From assembly GCF_900110255.1 (NCBI RefSeq), contig NZ_FODD01000012.1:62001-126000 (forward strand): DNA of 64,000 nucleotides. Reading direction: 5' to 3'. The notes under the pieces are model-generated. The model saw only the letters and a list, made by a program, of their open reading frames with translations. It ran no database searches and was not told the DNA's origin. The position numbers were made by a program, and so were the translations under genes. Positions within the stretch are counted from its first letter, which is position 1. Each line of letters opens with the position of its first letter. The stretch is from Actinacidiphila rubida (GTDB taxonomy: Bacteria > Actinomycetota > Actinomycetes > Streptomycetales > Streptomycetaceae). This document shows positions 42,301-53,095 of this stretch, in pieces.

Positions 42301-44059
42301 CCCGGTCCACCGCCTCTTCGAGGAGCGTGCCGGCCGCACCCCTTCCGCCACCGCCCTCGTGCACGGCGACCGCGGGGTGACCTACGGCGAGCTGAACGCC
42401 CGTGCCAACCGTCTGGCCCACCTGCTCCTCGGGCGGAACGCCTGCGGCCGTGGTGACGTCGTCGCGGTCCTCGCCGAACGCGGCCCGGAGCTCGTCGCCG
42501 CGCTGCTCGCGGTGCTGAAGACCGGCGCCGGCTACACCCTGCTGGACCCGGAGTTCCCCACCGCACGGCTGGCCGGCGCGATCACCGACAGCCAGGCGTG
42601 CCTGGTCCTCGTCCACGGACTCGACGCCGCGTTCCCCGGCGTGCCGCACCTCGATCTCGCGGCGGTGGACGCCGAGGCGGCCGGCCTCCCGGACACCGAC
42701 CCCACGACGCGGGTGACGGGCGCCGATCTGGCCTGCGTCATGTTCACCTCCGGCTCCACCGGCCGCCCCAAGGGAGTCGCCGCCCCGCACCGCGCCCTCA
42801 CCACCACCTATCTCGCCCAGGACTACGCCCGGTTCGGCCCGGACGAGGTGTGGCTGCAGGCCTCCCCGGTGTCCTGGGACGCCTTCGCGCTGGAGCTGTT
42901 CGGCGCGCTGGCCTTCGGCGGTGCCTGCGTCCTGCACCCGGGACAACGGCCCGACCCGGAGACCGTCGCCCGGCTCACGCGGCAGCACGGCGTGACCCAG
43001 CTCCAGTTGTCGGGAAGCCTGTTCTCCTTCCTCGTGGAGGAGTTCCCGGAGACCTTCACGGGGCTGCACACCGCGTTCACCGCAGGCGAGCGCGCCTCGG
43101 TGCCGCACGTGGCCAAGGCCCTGGAGTCCTTCCCCGGCCTGCGGGTCGGCAACGGATACGGGCCGGTGGAGAGCATGGGCTTCACCACCTGCCGCACGGT
43201 CACCGCCGAGGACGTGGCGGGCCCGTCCGTCCCGGTGGGCGCAGCGGTCGGCGGCAAGGACGTGGTGGTCCTGGACCGCGACCTGCGCCCCGTCGCCGAC
43301 GGCGAGTCCGGTGAGGTCTACGCCGCCGGCGGCGGCCTCGCGTACGGCTACGCCGGGCGGCCCGCGCTGACCTCGGCCCGCTTCGTCGCCAGCCCGTTCC
43401 GTCCCGGTGAGCGGATGTACCGCACCGGTGACCTCGGCCGCGTCGCGGACGGCGTGCTCTCCGTGATCGGCCGCGCCGACGACCAGGTCAAGATCCGCGG
43501 CTACCGGGTCGAGCCCGGTGAGATCGAGGACGTCCTGGTCCGCCAGCCGGGTGTCCGGCAGGCGGTGGTCGCGGTGCACGAGCCGGCACCCGGCGACCTG
43601 CGGCTCGCCGCATACGTCACCGCATCCGAGGGCCACGACGTGCGGCCCGACGCCCTCCTCTGCCGGCTGTCGGACCTGCTGCCCGACTACCTGGTTCCGG
43701 CGACGCTCGACGTGCTCGACGCCCTGCCGCTCAACGCCAACGGGAAGGCGGACCGCGCCGCCCTGCCCGCTCCGTCCCGGCCGGCGACGCCCCGGCCCGC
43801 GGGCGGTCGCGGATCGGCCGAGGGGACGGCGGCGGCCATGACCGCGCGGGAGCGGCTGGTCGCCGAGGCCGTCGCGGCGATTCTCGGTACCGAGGACATC
43901 GGCCCGCAGGACGACTTCTTCCGGCTGGGCGGCAACTCGCTGGCAGCGGTGCGGATCGCCATGCGCCTGTCCACCGCCACGGGCACCCGGGTGCCGCCAC
44001 GGCTGCTGTTCCGCGCCCGGACGGTGAGCGCGATCGCCGCCGCCCTGACGCCCGCGTAG
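39323..44059 (+). CDS. NRPS, modules 1-2 (A-T-C-A-T)
   Basis: 1578 residues. A1 spans about 1-480 (A3 core [15 protein letters not shown] at about 130) and T1 about 490-560 ([12 protein letters not shown]). C follows at about 570-1000 with the active-site motif as HHIVWDE rather than HHxxxDG. A2 is at about 1010-1480 ([15 protein letters not shown] near 1138) and T2 ends the protein ([12 protein letters not shown]). The lack of a C domain before A1 marks this as the loading subunit. By my alignment to GrsA, the A1 pocket reads D-V-E-G-M-C-A-I-T-K and A2 reads D-A-L-S-F-A-G-G-F-K; neither matches a code I know. The ATG at 39323 has AAGG before it. The dedicated precursor genes directly upstream suggest one of these pockets takes the methylaspartate-derived monomer. 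Confidence 0.92.
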   Translation: MPDIASLFASVVHRAPARPAVRLADRTLTYRELDELSAALAARITPGQVTAVTSENRGDYVVGLLAVLRAGGIYLPLDSEAPADRNAFVRADAGARAVLDGATFRALGTPGPHDAGRWAPPAVPAPDGGGYIIYTSGTTGRPKGVHVAASALAGHLEAARETFGLSDQDVVLHLARPHVDVAVEQVLTTLLAGATLVVPDRPLLAPAELLALLSGEQVTVANLSAGYFRDLVAALDGGAFPAPSGLRLMICGSDRLYPEVAAAWRARTGVPLVNAYGPTETVITSTTHLTVPDQDGGVTPIGRAVGERTLHVLDERLRPSAPGTAGELYIGGPLLASGYWGRGGQTAERFLPDPLSGRPGARMYRTGDLVRRAAPDAPLEFLGRADDQVKIRGFRVEPGEIEQVLATCPGVEQCVVAARDGRLVAYVTGRPPHADRLRQFLADRLPAPLVPALFVPVRAFTLTAAGKIDRAALPAPDAVRPAAEGPRRVPPRTPIEQLIAGVWSEVLGVPDIGADDNFFHLGGDSLTAVRVVARIFEVFGTVSPYTIFDAPTLAGFAAAVTAAGRHEPAPLTRSGRTRAPLSPFQRGLWVLDQWHPGSSTYNVPWVFRFDGPVDALVLRTALEVVAGRHEALRTTFGLGDDGPEQRVGAVAEVPFTVTEVPAGRLDAAVADLGSEPFDLERGPLLRAHLMTTSDGGPVLLLVVHHIVWDEGSLAVLEEELRETYAALAAGRPPTLPELPCQYADFSAWQAEHGGGAEQLGHWRRQLAGPRPGVPLPTDRPRPEEPRFRGAVHRFRFPAPVALAVKDLARAEDATPYMVLLAGLALTLHRRSGATDIVVGSPVSMRNRPELASLIGYFVNLLPIRVAVDPGLSFVDLVHRVRETAVDAYRHQDTPFDEITALAAGDGSGDGSPLCQVVLEMHPLSTEPLRIGDAEVARALHSNPVSRFDLSISVDDTGSGFTGRFEYDTDLFDAATMAEVCEQWQQTLAAALEVPVHRLFEERAGRTPSATALVHGDRGVTYGELNARANRLAHLLLGRNACGRGDVVAVLAERGPELVAALLAVLKTGAGYTLLDPEFPTARLAGAITDSQACLVLVHGLDAAFPGVPHLDLAAVDAEAAGLPDTDPTTRVTGADLACVMFTSGSTGRPKGVAAPHRALTTTYLAQDYARFGPDEVWLQASPVSWDAFALELFGALAFGGACVLHPGQRPDPETVARLTRQHGVTQLQLSGSLFSFLVEEFPETFTGLHTAFTAGERASVPHVAKALESFPGLRVGNGYGPVESMGFTTCRTVTAEDVAGPSVPVGAAVGGKDVVVLDRDLRPVADGESGEVYAAGGGLAYGYAGRPALTSARFVASPFRPGERMYRTGDLGRVADGVLSVIGRADDQVKIRGYRVEPGEIEDVLVRQPGVRQAVVAVHEPAPGDLRLAAYVTASEGHDVRPDALLCRLSDLLPDYLVPATLDVLDALPLNANGKADRAALPAPSRPATPRPAGGRGSAEGTAAAMTARERLVAEAVAAILGTEDIGPQDDFFRLGGNSLAAVRIAMRLSTATGTRVPPRLLFRARTVSAIAAALTPA

Positions 44060-44087
44060 CCCGGCGCCGGACCTGGCCCGGCCGTCA

Positions 44088-44117
44088 ACAGCAGTCGACA
44101 GCAGTGGACAGCAGCGA
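44088..44117. repeat. three tandem 10-base repeats
   Basis: ACAGCAGTCG, ACAGCAGTGG and ACAGCAGCGA stand head to tail, ending 15 bases before the TTG start of the second NRPS gene and just ahead of its AAAGG site. They may be slippage products in the leader; no role is known. Confidence 0.7.
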
Positions 44118-44132
44118 GAAAGGCAGAAGACG

Positions 44133-47100
44133 TTGAGATTCGATGAGACGCCGCGCACGGCCCCCGTGTCGGGGCTGCAACGCGGGCTGTGGTTCCTCGA
44201 CCGGTGGAACCCGGGCTCCGTGGCCTACTCGATCCCCTGGGCCTTCGAGTTCACCGGCCCGCTGGACCCCTCCCTCCTGGAGCGCGCCCTGCACACCGTG
44301 GTCGCGCGGCACGAGCCGCTGCGCACCACCTTCACCCTGCGCCCGGACGGCCCCCGGCAGATCGTCGGGGCCGTCCGGACACCGCCGCTGACCGTCACCG
44401 ACCTGCGGGCGCTGCCGGCAGCCGAACGGGACGCCCGCACCGAGCAGATCCTGGTGCGGGAGGGCGCCACCCCGTTCGACCTGGAGACCGGACCGCTGCT
44501 GCGAGCCCATGCGATCCTCCGGGCCGACGACGCCGCGACGCTCGCGGTCACCGTGCACCACATCGTGTGGGACGGCTGGTCGGCGGAGATATTCGAGCGT
44601 GAACTCGCCACCTGCTACACGGCGTTCGCCGAGGGCACGGAACCGCGGCTGCCGCACCTCGGGCTCCGGTACGGCGAATGGGCCGCCGAGGAGGCGGTCG
44701 CCACCTACGACGAGCACATCGCCTACTGGACCGGGCAGCTGGCCGGCGCGCCCACCCTGCTCGAACTGCCGACGGACCGGCCCCGTCCCGTCACGACGAG
44801 CGACCGCGGTGCCGTCGCACACTTCGCACCCCCGGCGGGCACCGCTGCCCGGGTCAAGGAGTTGGCCGCCACGGAGGGGGTCACTCCCTTCATCGTGCAG
44901 CTTGCCGCGTTCGCCGTGCTGCTCAACCGCTTCACCGGCGCTTCCGACATGATCGTCGGCACCCCCGTGACCACCCGCAACCGGCCGGAACTGGAGCATC
45001 TGGTCGGGTACTTCGTGAACCTGCTGCCGCTGCGGGTGCGGCTCGACACCTCGATGACCTTCCGTGAGCTGCTGTACCAGGTGCAGGAGACGGCGTTCGA
45101 CGGCTACGCCTACCTCGACGTGCCGTTCGACACGCTCGTGGACCGGCTCGTCCCGGACCGGTCCGGCGGCCGGCAGCCGCTGGTCCAGGTGGTCTTCGGC
45201 GCCCACACCGAGGACCCCTCGCCCCTGCGTTTCGGACCTGCCTCCGCCCGGCGCCGGGTCCGGTCCAACGGCACCGCGAAGTTCGACCTCACCTGGTCGG
45301 TCTTCGACGACGGCGAACTGCGCGGCGAGGCCGAGTACCGCTCGGACCTGTTCGACGCGGCCGCCCTGGCGCGGATGGCCGAGGACTGGCAGCGGCTGCT
45401 GGACGTGCTGCTCGACCACGCCGACCTGCCCGTCCTGCGGCTGGCCGGGGCCGCGGCCGCGGACACCGCCACCGCCGCGGTGGACGCCGGTCCGCGCCTG
45501 GACCCGGGGCGGCTGCTCCACGAGATGTTCGAGGAGGTGGCGGACGCGCACGGCGAGCGGCCCGCCGTCAGCCACGAGGGCATCACCCTGACCTACGCCG
45601 AACTCGACCGGCGCGCCAACCAGTTGGCCCACGCGCTGGCCGCGTCCGGCGTCCGCCGCGGGGACCGGGTCGGCCTGCTGCTCGAACGCACTCCGGACAT
45701 CCTGGTGTCGGTCCTCGGCGTGCTCAAGGCGGGTGCCGCCTATGTGCCCGTGGACACCTCGGCCCCGCCCGGCCGGGCCGAGGCGATCTACGCGGAGACC
45801 GGTACGGCCCTGGTCGTCACCGATCGGCCCGACCTCGTCCCCGGCGGCCCGTGGACCGTCCACGACCTCCACGAACAGGCCACCCGGACCGCGGCGTACC
45901 CCTCGCACCGGCCGCACACCGGCGGTGACCCCGCCGATCTCGCGTACGTCATCTTCACCTCCGGCTCCACCGGCCGGCCCAAGGGAGCGGGCGTCGCCCA
46001 CGAGCACGTCAGCCGGCTCATGACCACATGCACCGACGGCTTCGCACCGGGACCGGACGGAGTGTGGACGCTCTTCCACAGCTTCGCCTTCGACTGGACG
46101 GTGTGGGAGATGTGGGGCGCACTGCTGCACGGCTCCCGGCTGGTCGTCGTGCCGTACGTGGTCAGCCGCTCGCCGGGGGAGTTCGCCGAGCTCCTCGCCG
46201 AGGAGGACGTGACCCACCTGTGCCTCACCCCGTCCTCCTTCCGGCAGTTGGAGGAGGCGCTGCGGCGCGGCCCGCGCACGCTGCCCGCGCTGCGCCACGT
46301 CATGCTCGGCGGCGAGGCACTGGACCCGGAGTCGGTCCGGCGCTGGTACGCGCTGGAGCCGCGGCCCGCGAACCGGCTGTGCAATCTCTACGGCATCACC
46401 GAGACCACCGTCCACGTCACCACCCACGACGTGCCCGCGGCCGCCGCCTTCGACCGCAGCCGCATCGGCGAACCGATGCCGCACCTGTCCGCCCTCGTCC
46501 TGGACGACCTGTTGCGTCCCTGCCCGGTCGGCGTGCCGGGCGAGCTGTACATCAGCGGGGGCAGCCTCGCCCATGGCTACTGGAACCGGCCCGGCCTGAC
46601 CGCCGGCCGCTTCGTGGCCGACCCGTCGCCGGCGCGGCCGGGGGCGCGCATGTACCGCACCGGCGACGTCGCCCGGCGCCTGCCGGACGGCGGCCTCGAG
46701 TACGTGGGCCGCGCGGACTTCCAGGTGAAGCTGCGCGGCTTCCGGATCGAACTGGGCGAGATCGAGGCCGCGTTGCGCACCCACCCCGCCGTGGAGTCCT
46801 GCGTGGTGACCGTCGTCGGCGACCGGCTCGCCGCCTACGTCACCGGCGGGGAGCCCGAGGACGCGGCGGAGTTCCTGGGCCGGACCCTGCCCGCCTACAT
46901 GATCCCGGCGAGCGTGACCGTGCTGGACGCGCTGCCGCTCACCGTCAACGGCAAGGTGGACCGGGCGGCCCTGCCCGACCCGGACGCGCCACGGACCGGG
47001 GGCAGCGCGCACGTCCCGCCGTCCACGCCGGTCGAGCGTGCCTTCGCCGCCGTGTGGTCCCAGGTGCTCGGCGTGGCCGACCCCGGCGTCCACGACGACT

Positions 47101-48620
47101 TCTTCCGCCTCGGCGGCGACTCCGTGCGGGCGGTGCACCTGGCCGGCGCCCTGCACGACGCCGGCTGGGAGGTGTCGCTGCGCGACGTCTTCGACGCGCC
47201 GAGCATCGCCGGCCTGGTGCCCCTGGCCCGCGCCGTCGGCCGGGCCGACACGGACCGCGCGCCCTTCTCCCTGGTGGACGCGCGGACACGGCACACGCTC
47301 CCGTCCGGTGTCGAGGACGCCTACCCGATGGTGTCGATGCAGCTCAGCATGATCTTCCACATGGAGATGACCGGCGGCACCGGCAGTTACCACAACGTCA
47401 ACAGCTACCGGATCTCGGCGCCCTTGGAGGAGCACGCCTTCCGGCGCGCCGTCGCCGACGCGATGCGCCGCCACGCGGTGCTCCGCACCGGTCTGGACGT
47501 CTCCGGGTGGGCCGAGCCGCTGCAGCTCGTCCACGCGGAGCTGCCCGCTCCGGTGGAGTTCCACGACCTGACCGGCCGCACGGGGGCCGAGCAGGAGGCC
47601 GCCGTCCGCGCGGTCTTCGAGCAGCACCGCGACATGCCTTTCGACCTGATGCGGCCGCCCCTCTTCCGGATCGCCGTGCAGCGGCTGGGCGCGGACCTCT
47701 TCCAGCTCACCATCTCCGAACACCACGCGATCCTGGACGGCTGGAGTTTCACCTCGATGCTCAGCGAACTGCTCGAGCGGCACGCCGCGCTGAGCGCCGA
47801 TCCGGCCGCGGCGCCGCTTCCCGCGCCGGCCTCCGCCTACCGGGACTTCGTCGCTGCCGAGCGCGATGCGGCCGGCGACGAGGAGTCGCTGGCCTACTGG
47901 CGGCGCAAGCTCTCCGGGGTCTCCGGGGTGCTCTGGCCGGCCGCGGCCGAGGTCCACGAACTCGCCGACACCCTGGAGCGGGTGCTGCCGCGGGCACCCG
48001 CGCACCTCCGCGCGGTCGCCGACGCGGTGCGGGTGCCGGTCAAGTCGGTCGCCCTCGCCGCCCACATGCGGGCGCTCGCCGAGATCACCGGCCGGGACGA
48101 GGTCACCACCGGCCTGGCGATGAACGGGCGGCTGGAACGTACGGGGGGCATCGACGCCTACGGCCTCTTCCTCAACACGGTGCCGCTGACCGCCGGGACG
48201 GAGCCGGACGGCGACCCGCTGCGCCTGCTGCGACGGGTGCACGAGCAGGAGCGGGAGATGATGCCGCACCGCCGAACGCCCTTCGCCCAGCTCGCCCGGC
48301 TGATGACCGGCACCCGGCTCGACAGCCAGTTCGGGTTCCTGAAGTTCCACGCGCTGGGACGCACCGGTGGCGCGCGCATCCTGGACTCCCGGATCGGCTG
48401 CGAGCCCACCCACCGCCACGAGCCCAACAACTTCGCCTTCGGCGCGTCGCTGATACAGGACCCGGTGTCCGACCGGGTGCTGCTGGCCGTGGACCACCAG
48501 CCGAGCGTGGTGTCCGCGACGGTGGCCGGCGCGTTCGCCGACGCCTACGAGCGGGCCCTGGCCGAGATGGCTGCGGTCGCCTCGGCCCGCGGGCGCACGC
48601 CTGCTCTCACCGGCGCATGA
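44133..48620 (+). CDS. NRPS, module 3 plus condensation domain of module 4 (C-A-T-C)
   Basis: 1495 residues. C1 lies at about 10-430 with HHIVWDGWS near 142. A lies at about 460-930 ([14 protein letters not shown] near 605). T is near 988 ([12 protein letters not shown]), and a second C runs from about 1050 to 1480 with [11 protein letters not shown] near 1197. The final C belongs to a different subgroup from C1 ([15 protein letters not shown] at its start). No A or T follows it, so it must condense with the separate A-T protein encoded next. The A pocket reads D-W-W-S-M-G-L-V-H-K by my alignment, nearest to threonine codes. Translation starts at TTG behind AAAGG; no ATG or GTG with a site lies upstream of the C domain. 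Confidence 0.9.
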   Translation: MRFDETPRTAPVSGLQRGLWFLDRWNPGSVAYSIPWAFEFTGPLDPSLLERALHTVVARHEPLRTTFTLRPDGPRQIVGAVRTPPLTVTDLRALPAAERDARTEQILVREGATPFDLETGPLLRAHAILRADDAATLAVTVHHIVWDGWSAEIFERELATCYTAFAEGTEPRLPHLGLRYGEWAAEEAVATYDEHIAYWTGQLAGAPTLLELPTDRPRPVTTSDRGAVAHFAPPAGTAARVKELAATEGVTPFIVQLAAFAVLLNRFTGASDMIVGTPVTTRNRPELEHLVGYFVNLLPLRVRLDTSMTFRELLYQVQETAFDGYAYLDVPFDTLVDRLVPDRSGGRQPLVQVVFGAHTEDPSPLRFGPASARRRVRSNGTAKFDLTWSVFDDGELRGEAEYRSDLFDAAALARMAEDWQRLLDVLLDHADLPVLRLAGAAAADTATAAVDAGPRLDPGRLLHEMFEEVADAHGERPAVSHEGITLTYAELDRRANQLAHALAASGVRRGDRVGLLLERTPDILVSVLGVLKAGAAYVPVDTSAPPGRAEAIYAETGTALVVTDRPDLVPGGPWTVHDLHEQATRTAAYPSHRPHTGGDPADLAYVIFTSGSTGRPKGAGVAHEHVSRLMTTCTDGFAPGPDGVWTLFHSFAFDWTVWEMWGALLHGSRLVVVPYVVSRSPGEFAELLAEEDVTHLCLTPSSFRQLEEALRRGPRTLPALRHVMLGGEALDPESVRRWYALEPRPANRLCNLYGITETTVHVTTHDVPAAAAFDRSRIGEPMPHLSALVLDDLLRPCPVGVPGELYISGGSLAHGYWNRPGLTAGRFVADPSPARPGARMYRTGDVARRLPDGGLEYVGRADFQVKLRGFRIELGEIEAALRTHPAVESCVVTVVGDRLAAYVTGGEPEDAAEFLGRTLPAYMIPASVTVLDALPLTVNGKVDRAALPDPDAPRTGGSAHVPPSTPVERAFAAVWSQVLGVADPGVHDDFFRLGGDSVRAVHLAGALHDAGWEVSLRDVFDAPSIAGLVPLARAVGRADTDRAPFSLVDARTRHTLPSGVEDAYPMVSMQLSMIFHMEMTGGTGSYHNVNSYRISAPLEEHAFRRAVADAMRRHAVLRTGLDVSGWAEPLQLVHAELPAPVEFHDLTGRTGAEQEAAVRAVFEQHRDMPFDLMRPPLFRIAVQRLGADLFQLTISEHHAILDGWSFTSMLSELLERHAALSADPAAAPLPAPASAYRDFVAAERDAAGDEESLAYWRRKLSGVSGVLWPAAAEVHELADTLERVLPRAPAHLRAVADAVRVPVKSVALAAHMRALAEITGRDEVTTGLAMNGRLERTGGIDAYGLFLNTVPLTAGTEPDGDPLRLLRRVHEQEREMMPHRRTPFAQLARLMTGTRLDSQFGFLKFHALGRTGGARILDSRIGCEPTHRHEPNNFAFGASLIQDPVSDRVLLAVDHQPSVVSATVAGAFADAYERALAEMAAVASARGRTPALTGA

Positions 48621-48798
48621 CCCCCCGAAGCCGGACGGGGCGTCCGCCCGCCCTGCCGTGCCCCGGACGCTCCGGCCCCTGCGGGGGTTCCGTGCCCCGC
48701 ACGCTCCTCCCGCCCCGCGACGGGGGGCGCGTCCCGGGTCCCGATCGCGTCCCGTTTCCCGCTCCCTCCGCCTTCCGTGCCACGAATGGAGAACCCCG

Positions 48799-50595
48799 AT
48801 GAGTGACGACCTGACGGCCCGTTTCCTGCGGGCCGCCGCCGACCACCCGCACCGCGTCGCCGTGCGGGCGCAGGACGGCGCCCTCGATTTCGCCGAACTG
48901 GACGCGCGCACCGCCGGACTCGCGGCGACGCTGGCCGCCCACGGCGCCGGCCGCGGCAGCCGGGTGGGCGTCCATCTGCGCCGGACCACCGACCTCCTCG
49001 TGGCGCTGCTCGCGGTGTGGCGGGCCGGCGCGGCGTACGTGCCGCTGGACCCCGCGTACCCCGCCGAGCGGCTGGCGTTCCTGGCCGCCGACGCCGGGGT
49101 CGCTCTGGTGATCAGCGCCGACGACGCGCCCGCGGTGCCCGCCGGACTCGTGATCGTGCGGCCCGGCTCCCGTACCGGCGGGCCGGTCCCGCAGGTCACC
49201 TCCCTCCCCGGCGACCCCGCCTATGTCATCCACACCTCCGGGTCCACGGGTCCGGCCAAGGGCGTCGAGGTGTCCCGAGGCAGTGCCGCGTTCCTCGTCG
49301 CCGCCCTGGAGGGGATCGGGGCCTACCGCCCGGAGCCCGCCGTCGTCGCATGGAACGCCAGCGTCTCCTTCGACGCGTCCGTGCAGCAGTGGGCCCGGGT
49401 GTGCCGGGGCGACACCGTCGTGGTGCTCTCCGACGACGAGCGCGGGGACCCCTCCCGGCTGGCCGCCGTCGTCGCCGAGTTCGGCGTCACCGACCTGGAC
49501 CTGACGCCTTCGCACTGGGAACTGCTGCGCGAGACCCTGGCCGGCCGCTCCGCCCTGCGCCTGTTCATGGGCGGCGAGCCGGTCCCCGAGCGGACCTGGC
49601 GGGAGATCGAGGCGGCCGGGATCACCGCCCTCAACCTGTACGGCCCCACCGAGTGCACGGTCGACGCGACCGCCGCGTGGATCGGCGGTCCCGGTCCGCA
49701 CATCGGGCGCGCGCTGCCGGGGGTCGGAGCCCGGATCCTCGACGCCGGGCTGCGCCCGGTCGCCGAGGGAGAGACCGGCGAGCTGTACCTCGCGGGTCCG
49801 GGCGTCGCCCTCGGCTACACCGGACGGGCCGCCCTCACCGCACAGCGGTTCACCGCCGATCCGGCCGGGCCGGCCGGCGGCCGGATGTACCGCACCGGCG
49901 ACCTGGCGCGGCAACGCGCGGACGGCGCCCTGGAGTTCGTGGGACGCAGCGACCGCCAGGTCAAGCTGCGCGGCTTCCGGATCGAGCCGGGAGAGATCGA
50001 GAACGCGCTGCGGATCGATCCGGACGTACGCGACACCGCGGTGGACGTCAAGGAGTTCGCCCCCGGCGACAGGCGCCTCATCGCGTACGTCACCGGCGGC
50101 GCCGGCCTGTCGCCCCAGGACGTCCGCCGGCGCCTGGAGGCCCGGCTGCCCGCGCACATGGTGCCGTCGGAGGTGGTGGCGCTGGCCGCGATGCCCCTGA
50201 CACCGAGCGGCAAGACCGACTACCGGGCACTGCCCGTCCCCGAGTCCCGGCCCGAGCCCCGGCCGGCGGCCGCGGCCGGAGACCGCGCGGCCGCGGTCCC
50301 CGGCTCCCCCGAGCCGCTGCTGCTGGAACAGGTCGCCGAGGTGTGGCGCACCGTGCTCGGCGTCAGCGACGTGGGTCCGTCGGACGACTTCCTGCTGCTC
50401 GGCGGGCACTCCCTCGCGGCGCTGCGTGTCGTCCACACGCTGCGCCGCACCCTCGGGGTCGGCCTCCAGCTGCGGCACCTGCTGGACGCCCGCGACCTGG
50501 CCGACTTCACCGAGTCGGTGCGGGCCGCGATGGCGGCCGGCCCGGCCACCACGCGGCCGTCCCTGCCGCGGCGCACCACCCAGGACGCGACATGA
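48799..50595 (+). CDS. stand-alone NRPS A-T didomain (module 4)
   Basis: 598 residues: adenylation domain about 1-500 (YVIHTSGSTGPAKGV near 142; [13 protein letters not shown] near 370) and a carrier domain with DFLLLGGHSLAAL near 530. No condensation domain is present, so it pairs in trans with the C-terminal C domain of the preceding NRPS. The pocket reads D-A-Q-S-F-G-L-V-D-K by my alignment, nearest to Gln/Glu codes. The ATG at 48799 follows GGAG. A 178-base leader rich in short GC hairpins precedes it. Its carrier may be the substrate of the P450 encoded two genes later, an arrangement known for carrier-bound beta-hydroxylation. Confidence 0.9.
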   Translation: MSDDLTARFLRAAADHPHRVAVRAQDGALDFAELDARTAGLAATLAAHGAGRGSRVGVHLRRTTDLLVALLAVWRAGAAYVPLDPAYPAERLAFLAADAGVALVISADDAPAVPAGLVIVRPGSRTGGPVPQVTSLPGDPAYVIHTSGSTGPAKGVEVSRGSAAFLVAALEGIGAYRPEPAVVAWNASVSFDASVQQWARVCRGDTVVVLSDDERGDPSRLAAVVAEFGVTDLDLTPSHWELLRETLAGRSALRLFMGGEPVPERTWREIEAAGITALNLYGPTECTVDATAAWIGGPGPHIGRALPGVGARILDAGLRPVAEGETGELYLAGPGVALGYTGRAALTAQRFTADPAGPAGGRMYRTGDLARQRADGALEFVGRSDRQVKLRGFRIEPGEIENALRIDPDVRDTAVDVKEFAPGDRRLIAYVTGGAGLSPQDVRRRLEARLPAHMVPSEVVALAAMPLTPSGKTDYRALPVPESRPEPRPAAAAGDRAAAVPGSPEPLLLEQVAEVWRTVLGVSDVGPSDDFLLLGGHSLAALRVVHTLRRTLGVGLQLRHLLDARDLADFTESVRAAMAAGPATTRPSLPRRTTQDAT

Positions 50596-51437
50596 GCCTT
50601 CTCGCGCAGGCACCGACCGGGGGCGGCCGCATTCGCGCCGTGGGCGACTGGTTCCTGGTTCCCCGGCCCCAGTCCGGAAGCGGCTTCCGGCTGTTCTGCT
50701 TCCCGCACGCCGGCGGGGACGCCACGGCGTACATCCCGCTGGCGACCGCGCTCGACCCCGTCGCGGAGGTGTGGGCACTGCGGATGCCCGCCCGCGGTGG
50801 CCGGCGCCGCCATCCGATGCCGGCGCAGTTCCGCAGGCTGGTGGACGACGTGGTAGAGGCGCTCACCCCCCATCTCGGCGTCCCGTTCGGCTTCTACGGC
50901 CAGAGCTTCGGGGCTCTGCTCGCCTACGAGGTGGCCCAGGCGCTGCCCGTGCGCTGCCGCCCGCGGCTGCTGGTGACCGCGTCGGCGCAGCCGCCGTCGG
51001 CGTGGGAGGGCGGCGCACCGGCCGAACTGCTCGCCGAGGACCTGCTGCGGCTGGCCGGCATGGGCCACCTGATCGGCACGGACGCCGAGCTACGGCGGCT
51101 GGCCCTCGAGACCATCCGCACCGACCTGGCCGTCCGTGCCACCTACCGGTACCGGCCCGCCGCACCGCTGAGCACCGCGCTGCATGCCGTGGTTGGCCGG
51201 GACGACCCGATGCTGGACGCCCCCGCCATCGCCGGCTGGGAGGACCACGTACGCGGCCCGTTCGGCCTCACCGTGGTGCCTGGCGGCCATCTGCTCGCCG
51301 GCGTGGACGCCCCCGGGCCGGCCGGCCTGCTGTCCTCGCTGATCACCGGGCGCTCCGAGGCGGGCGGACCGCCGGCCCGCCCGCTCACCCCCGCCACCGC
51401 CGAGGAGGACCCGTGCTCACCACTGCGATCGATCTGA
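50592..51437 (+). CDS. type II (editing) thioesterase
   Basis: A 281-residue alpha/beta hydrolase. The oxyanion region FCFPHAGGDATAYIPLA near 35, the nucleophile elbow GFYGQSFGALLAYEV near 95 and the catalytic His in VVPGGHLLAGVD near 235 are all present. The elbow is GQSFG where the family usually has GHSMG. It should remove misprimed or stalled acyl groups from carrier domains rather than release the product. The ATG overlaps the stop of the A-T gene (ATGA), and its end overlaps the P450 gene by 25 bases. Confidence 0.88.
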   Translation: MSLLAQAPTGGGRIRAVGDWFLVPRPQSGSGFRLFCFPHAGGDATAYIPLATALDPVAEVWALRMPARGGRRRHPMPAQFRRLVDDVVEALTPHLGVPFGFYGQSFGALLAYEVAQALPVRCRPRLLVTASAQPPSAWEGGAPAELLAEDLLRLAGMGHLIGTDAELRRLALETIRTDLAVRATYRYRPAAPLSTALHAVVGRDDPMLDAPAIAGWEDHVRGPFGLTVVPGGHLLAGVDAPGPAGLLSSLITGRSEAGGPPARPLTPATAEEDPCSPLRSI

Positions 51438-52588
51438 GCGATCCCGGACTGTGGTCACGCGCGGACCTGCCGGAGATCATCGACGCCCTCAGGGCCGAGG
51501 CACCCGTGCACCGCACCGACACGGCCGACGACGGGCCCGTCTGGTCGGTCCTCTCCTACGATCTGGCCGCCGCGGTGCTCCGGGACACCGCCACCTACAG
51601 CTCCGAGGGCGGCTCCCTGCTCGGCAGCGGGGAGCATCCGGCCGGCGCCGGCCGGATGATGGCGCTGGCCGACCCGCCCCGCCACCGCCAACTGCGCGCT
51701 CCTGCCAACCCGTTCTTCGCCGCCGGCAAGGTCCGGCACGCCGCCGCGAACATCGCGGAGCTCGCCGCCGGCATCGTGGAACGGGCGGTGGAGCTCGGCA
51801 CGGTCGACCTCGTCGACGCCGTCTCGGCTCTGCCGCTGTCGGTGATGTGCGACCTGCTCGCCGTTCCCGACGAGGATCGCGCCATGGTGGTCCAGGTCTG
51901 CGACGAGGCGTTCCTCGGCGACCGCCCGGAGGAGCGCCGGGCCGGGCACCAGCGGCTCATCCCCTACCTGCTCAACCAGGTGATGCTGCGCCGGCGGGAG
52001 CCCGGCGACGATCTCATCAGCCGGATGGCCGTGCACCGCGTCAACGGCCGGCTGATGCCGGTCGAGGACGTGGTGCTCAACCTCGACAACATCGTCGTGG
52101 GCGGTGTGCAGACCGTGCGCCACACGGCCGCGATCGGCCTGCACACGCTGGCCCGGCGGCCTGACCTGTGGCGCGCCCTGCAGACCGGCGAGGCCCGGCT
52201 CGATCCCGCGCTGGACGAGCTCCTGCGCTGGACCTCGGTCGGCCTGCACACCCTGCGCACCGCGTCCAGGGACACGGAACTCGGCGGACACCACATCAGC
52301 CGCGGGGACAAGGTGGTGGTGTGGACATGGGCGGCCAACCACGACGGCTCCGCCTTCGACCGGCCGCACGAGATCCTGCTCGACCGCTCCCCCAACCGGC
52401 ACCTGGCCCTCGGCCTCGGGGCGCACTACTGCGTCGGTGCGCCGCTCGCCAGAGCCGAACTGGTCGGGCTCTTCTCCGCGTTGCTGGAAAAGGTCTCCGT
52501 CATCGAACTCGACGGCCCCGCGGAGTACAACCGCTCCATCATCAATTTCGGCCTCCACCGATTCCCGGCGCGGCTCGTCCCTCGATGA
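51413..52588 (+). CDS. cytochrome P450, probable hydroxylase of carrier-bound amino acid
   Basis: 391 residues. The heme loop LALGLGAHYCVGAPLARAEL near 335 has the Cys thiolate, and the ExxR helix is LDELLRWTSVG (E-L-L-R) near 265. The oxygen-activation helix reads NIVVGGVQTVRHT, where the usual acid-Thr-Thr of AGx(D/E)TT is Gln-Thr-Val. Relatives with the sequence RSPNRHLALG before the heme loop are the NikQ-like group that hydroxylates the beta carbon of amino acids held on NRPS carriers. The GTG at 51413 follows GGAGGA and lies within the thioesterase gene. A strong terminator follows. Confidence 0.9.
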   Translation: MLTTAIDLSDPGLWSRADLPEIIDALRAEAPVHRTDTADDGPVWSVLSYDLAAAVLRDTATYSSEGGSLLGSGEHPAGAGRMMALADPPRHRQLRAPANPFFAAGKVRHAAANIAELAAGIVERAVELGTVDLVDAVSALPLSVMCDLLAVPDEDRAMVVQVCDEAFLGDRPEERRAGHQRLIPYLLNQVMLRRREPGDDLISRMAVHRVNGRLMPVEDVVLNLDNIVVGGVQTVRHTAAIGLHTLARRPDLWRALQTGEARLDPALDELLRWTSVGLHTLRTASRDTELGGHHISRGDKVVVWTWAANHDGSAFDRPHEILLDRSPNRHLALGLGAHYCVGAPLARAELVGLFSALLEKVSVIELDGPAEYNRSIINFGLHRFPARLVPR

Positions 52589-52615
52589 CGGCCGCCGTCC
52601 CGGCCCCGGCGCCCC

Positions 52616-52660
52616 GAAGGCCCGTCCGCGCACGTTCTCCCGTGCGTGGGGCGGGCCTTC
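52616..52660. terminator. long GC hairpin after the P450 gene
   Basis: Arms at 52616-52634 and 52641-52660 both carry GAAGGCCCG (or its complement) and GCACG, giving a stem of about 19 pairs with minor mismatches and a six-base loop. It lies 28 bases after the P450 stop. It should separate the mutase-NRPS transcript from the MbtH-led transcript. Confidence 0.75.
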
Positions 52661-52794
52661 GGCGCTCCCGCCCCCCGAAGGCGACGTACGCGCAGCTCAG
52701 CGCCCGCCCGAAGCCGCCTCGCGCCCGTGGCCGGGGCCGGTGAACTTCCGCTCTTCTGCCTGGCCTTCTGCCGCTCGCCTGATCACCGCATTCC

Positions 52795-52800
52795 TATATT
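52795..52800 (+). promoter_or_regulatory. possible -10 box of the MbtH-led operon
   Basis: TATATT at 52795-52800 is the only AT-rich hexamer in the 222 bases between the terminator and the MbtH start, 83 bases ahead of the ATG. A convincing -35 is not evident at the proper spacing. A promoter is expected here because a terminator precedes. Confidence 0.35.
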
Positions 52801-52882
52801 CGAATCACTTCCCGAGAAGGATCCCTCGGAGCCTTCCGGCCCTTTCCGAGCCCTTCCGACGATTCCCAAGGAGCATCCCGCC

Positions 52883-53095
52883 ATGTCGAACCCCTTCGAG
52901 GACGAGACAGGTCTCTACAAGGTCCTGGTGAACGACGAGAACCAGCACTCGCTCTGGCCGTCCTGGATCGATGTCCCGGACGGCTGGACGGTCGTCCTGG
53001 AGGAGGACACCCGGAAGAACTGCCTCGACTACATCGAGGAGAACTGGACCGACATCCGCCCCGCCAGCCTGCTGGCCTCGCTCGGCGGGCGGTGA
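52883..53095 (+). CDS. MbtH-family NRPS activator
   Basis: A 70-residue MbtH-like protein: [37 protein letters not shown] and [11 protein letters not shown] carry the invariant Trp, Pro and Asn/Glu positions. It binds adenylation domains and is needed for their folding or activity. CAAGGAG precedes the ATG at 52883. The stop overlaps the oxygenase start (GTGA). Confidence 0.95.
   Translation: MSNPFEDETGLYKVLVNDENQHSLWPSWIDVPDGWTVVLEEDTRKNCLDYIEENWTDIRPASLLASLGGR

Noticed and set aside
44085..49199. A 1704-codon minus-strand open frame opposite NRPS 2 and 3
   Set aside because: Same reason: antisense to intact C, A and T domains, no protein family features.
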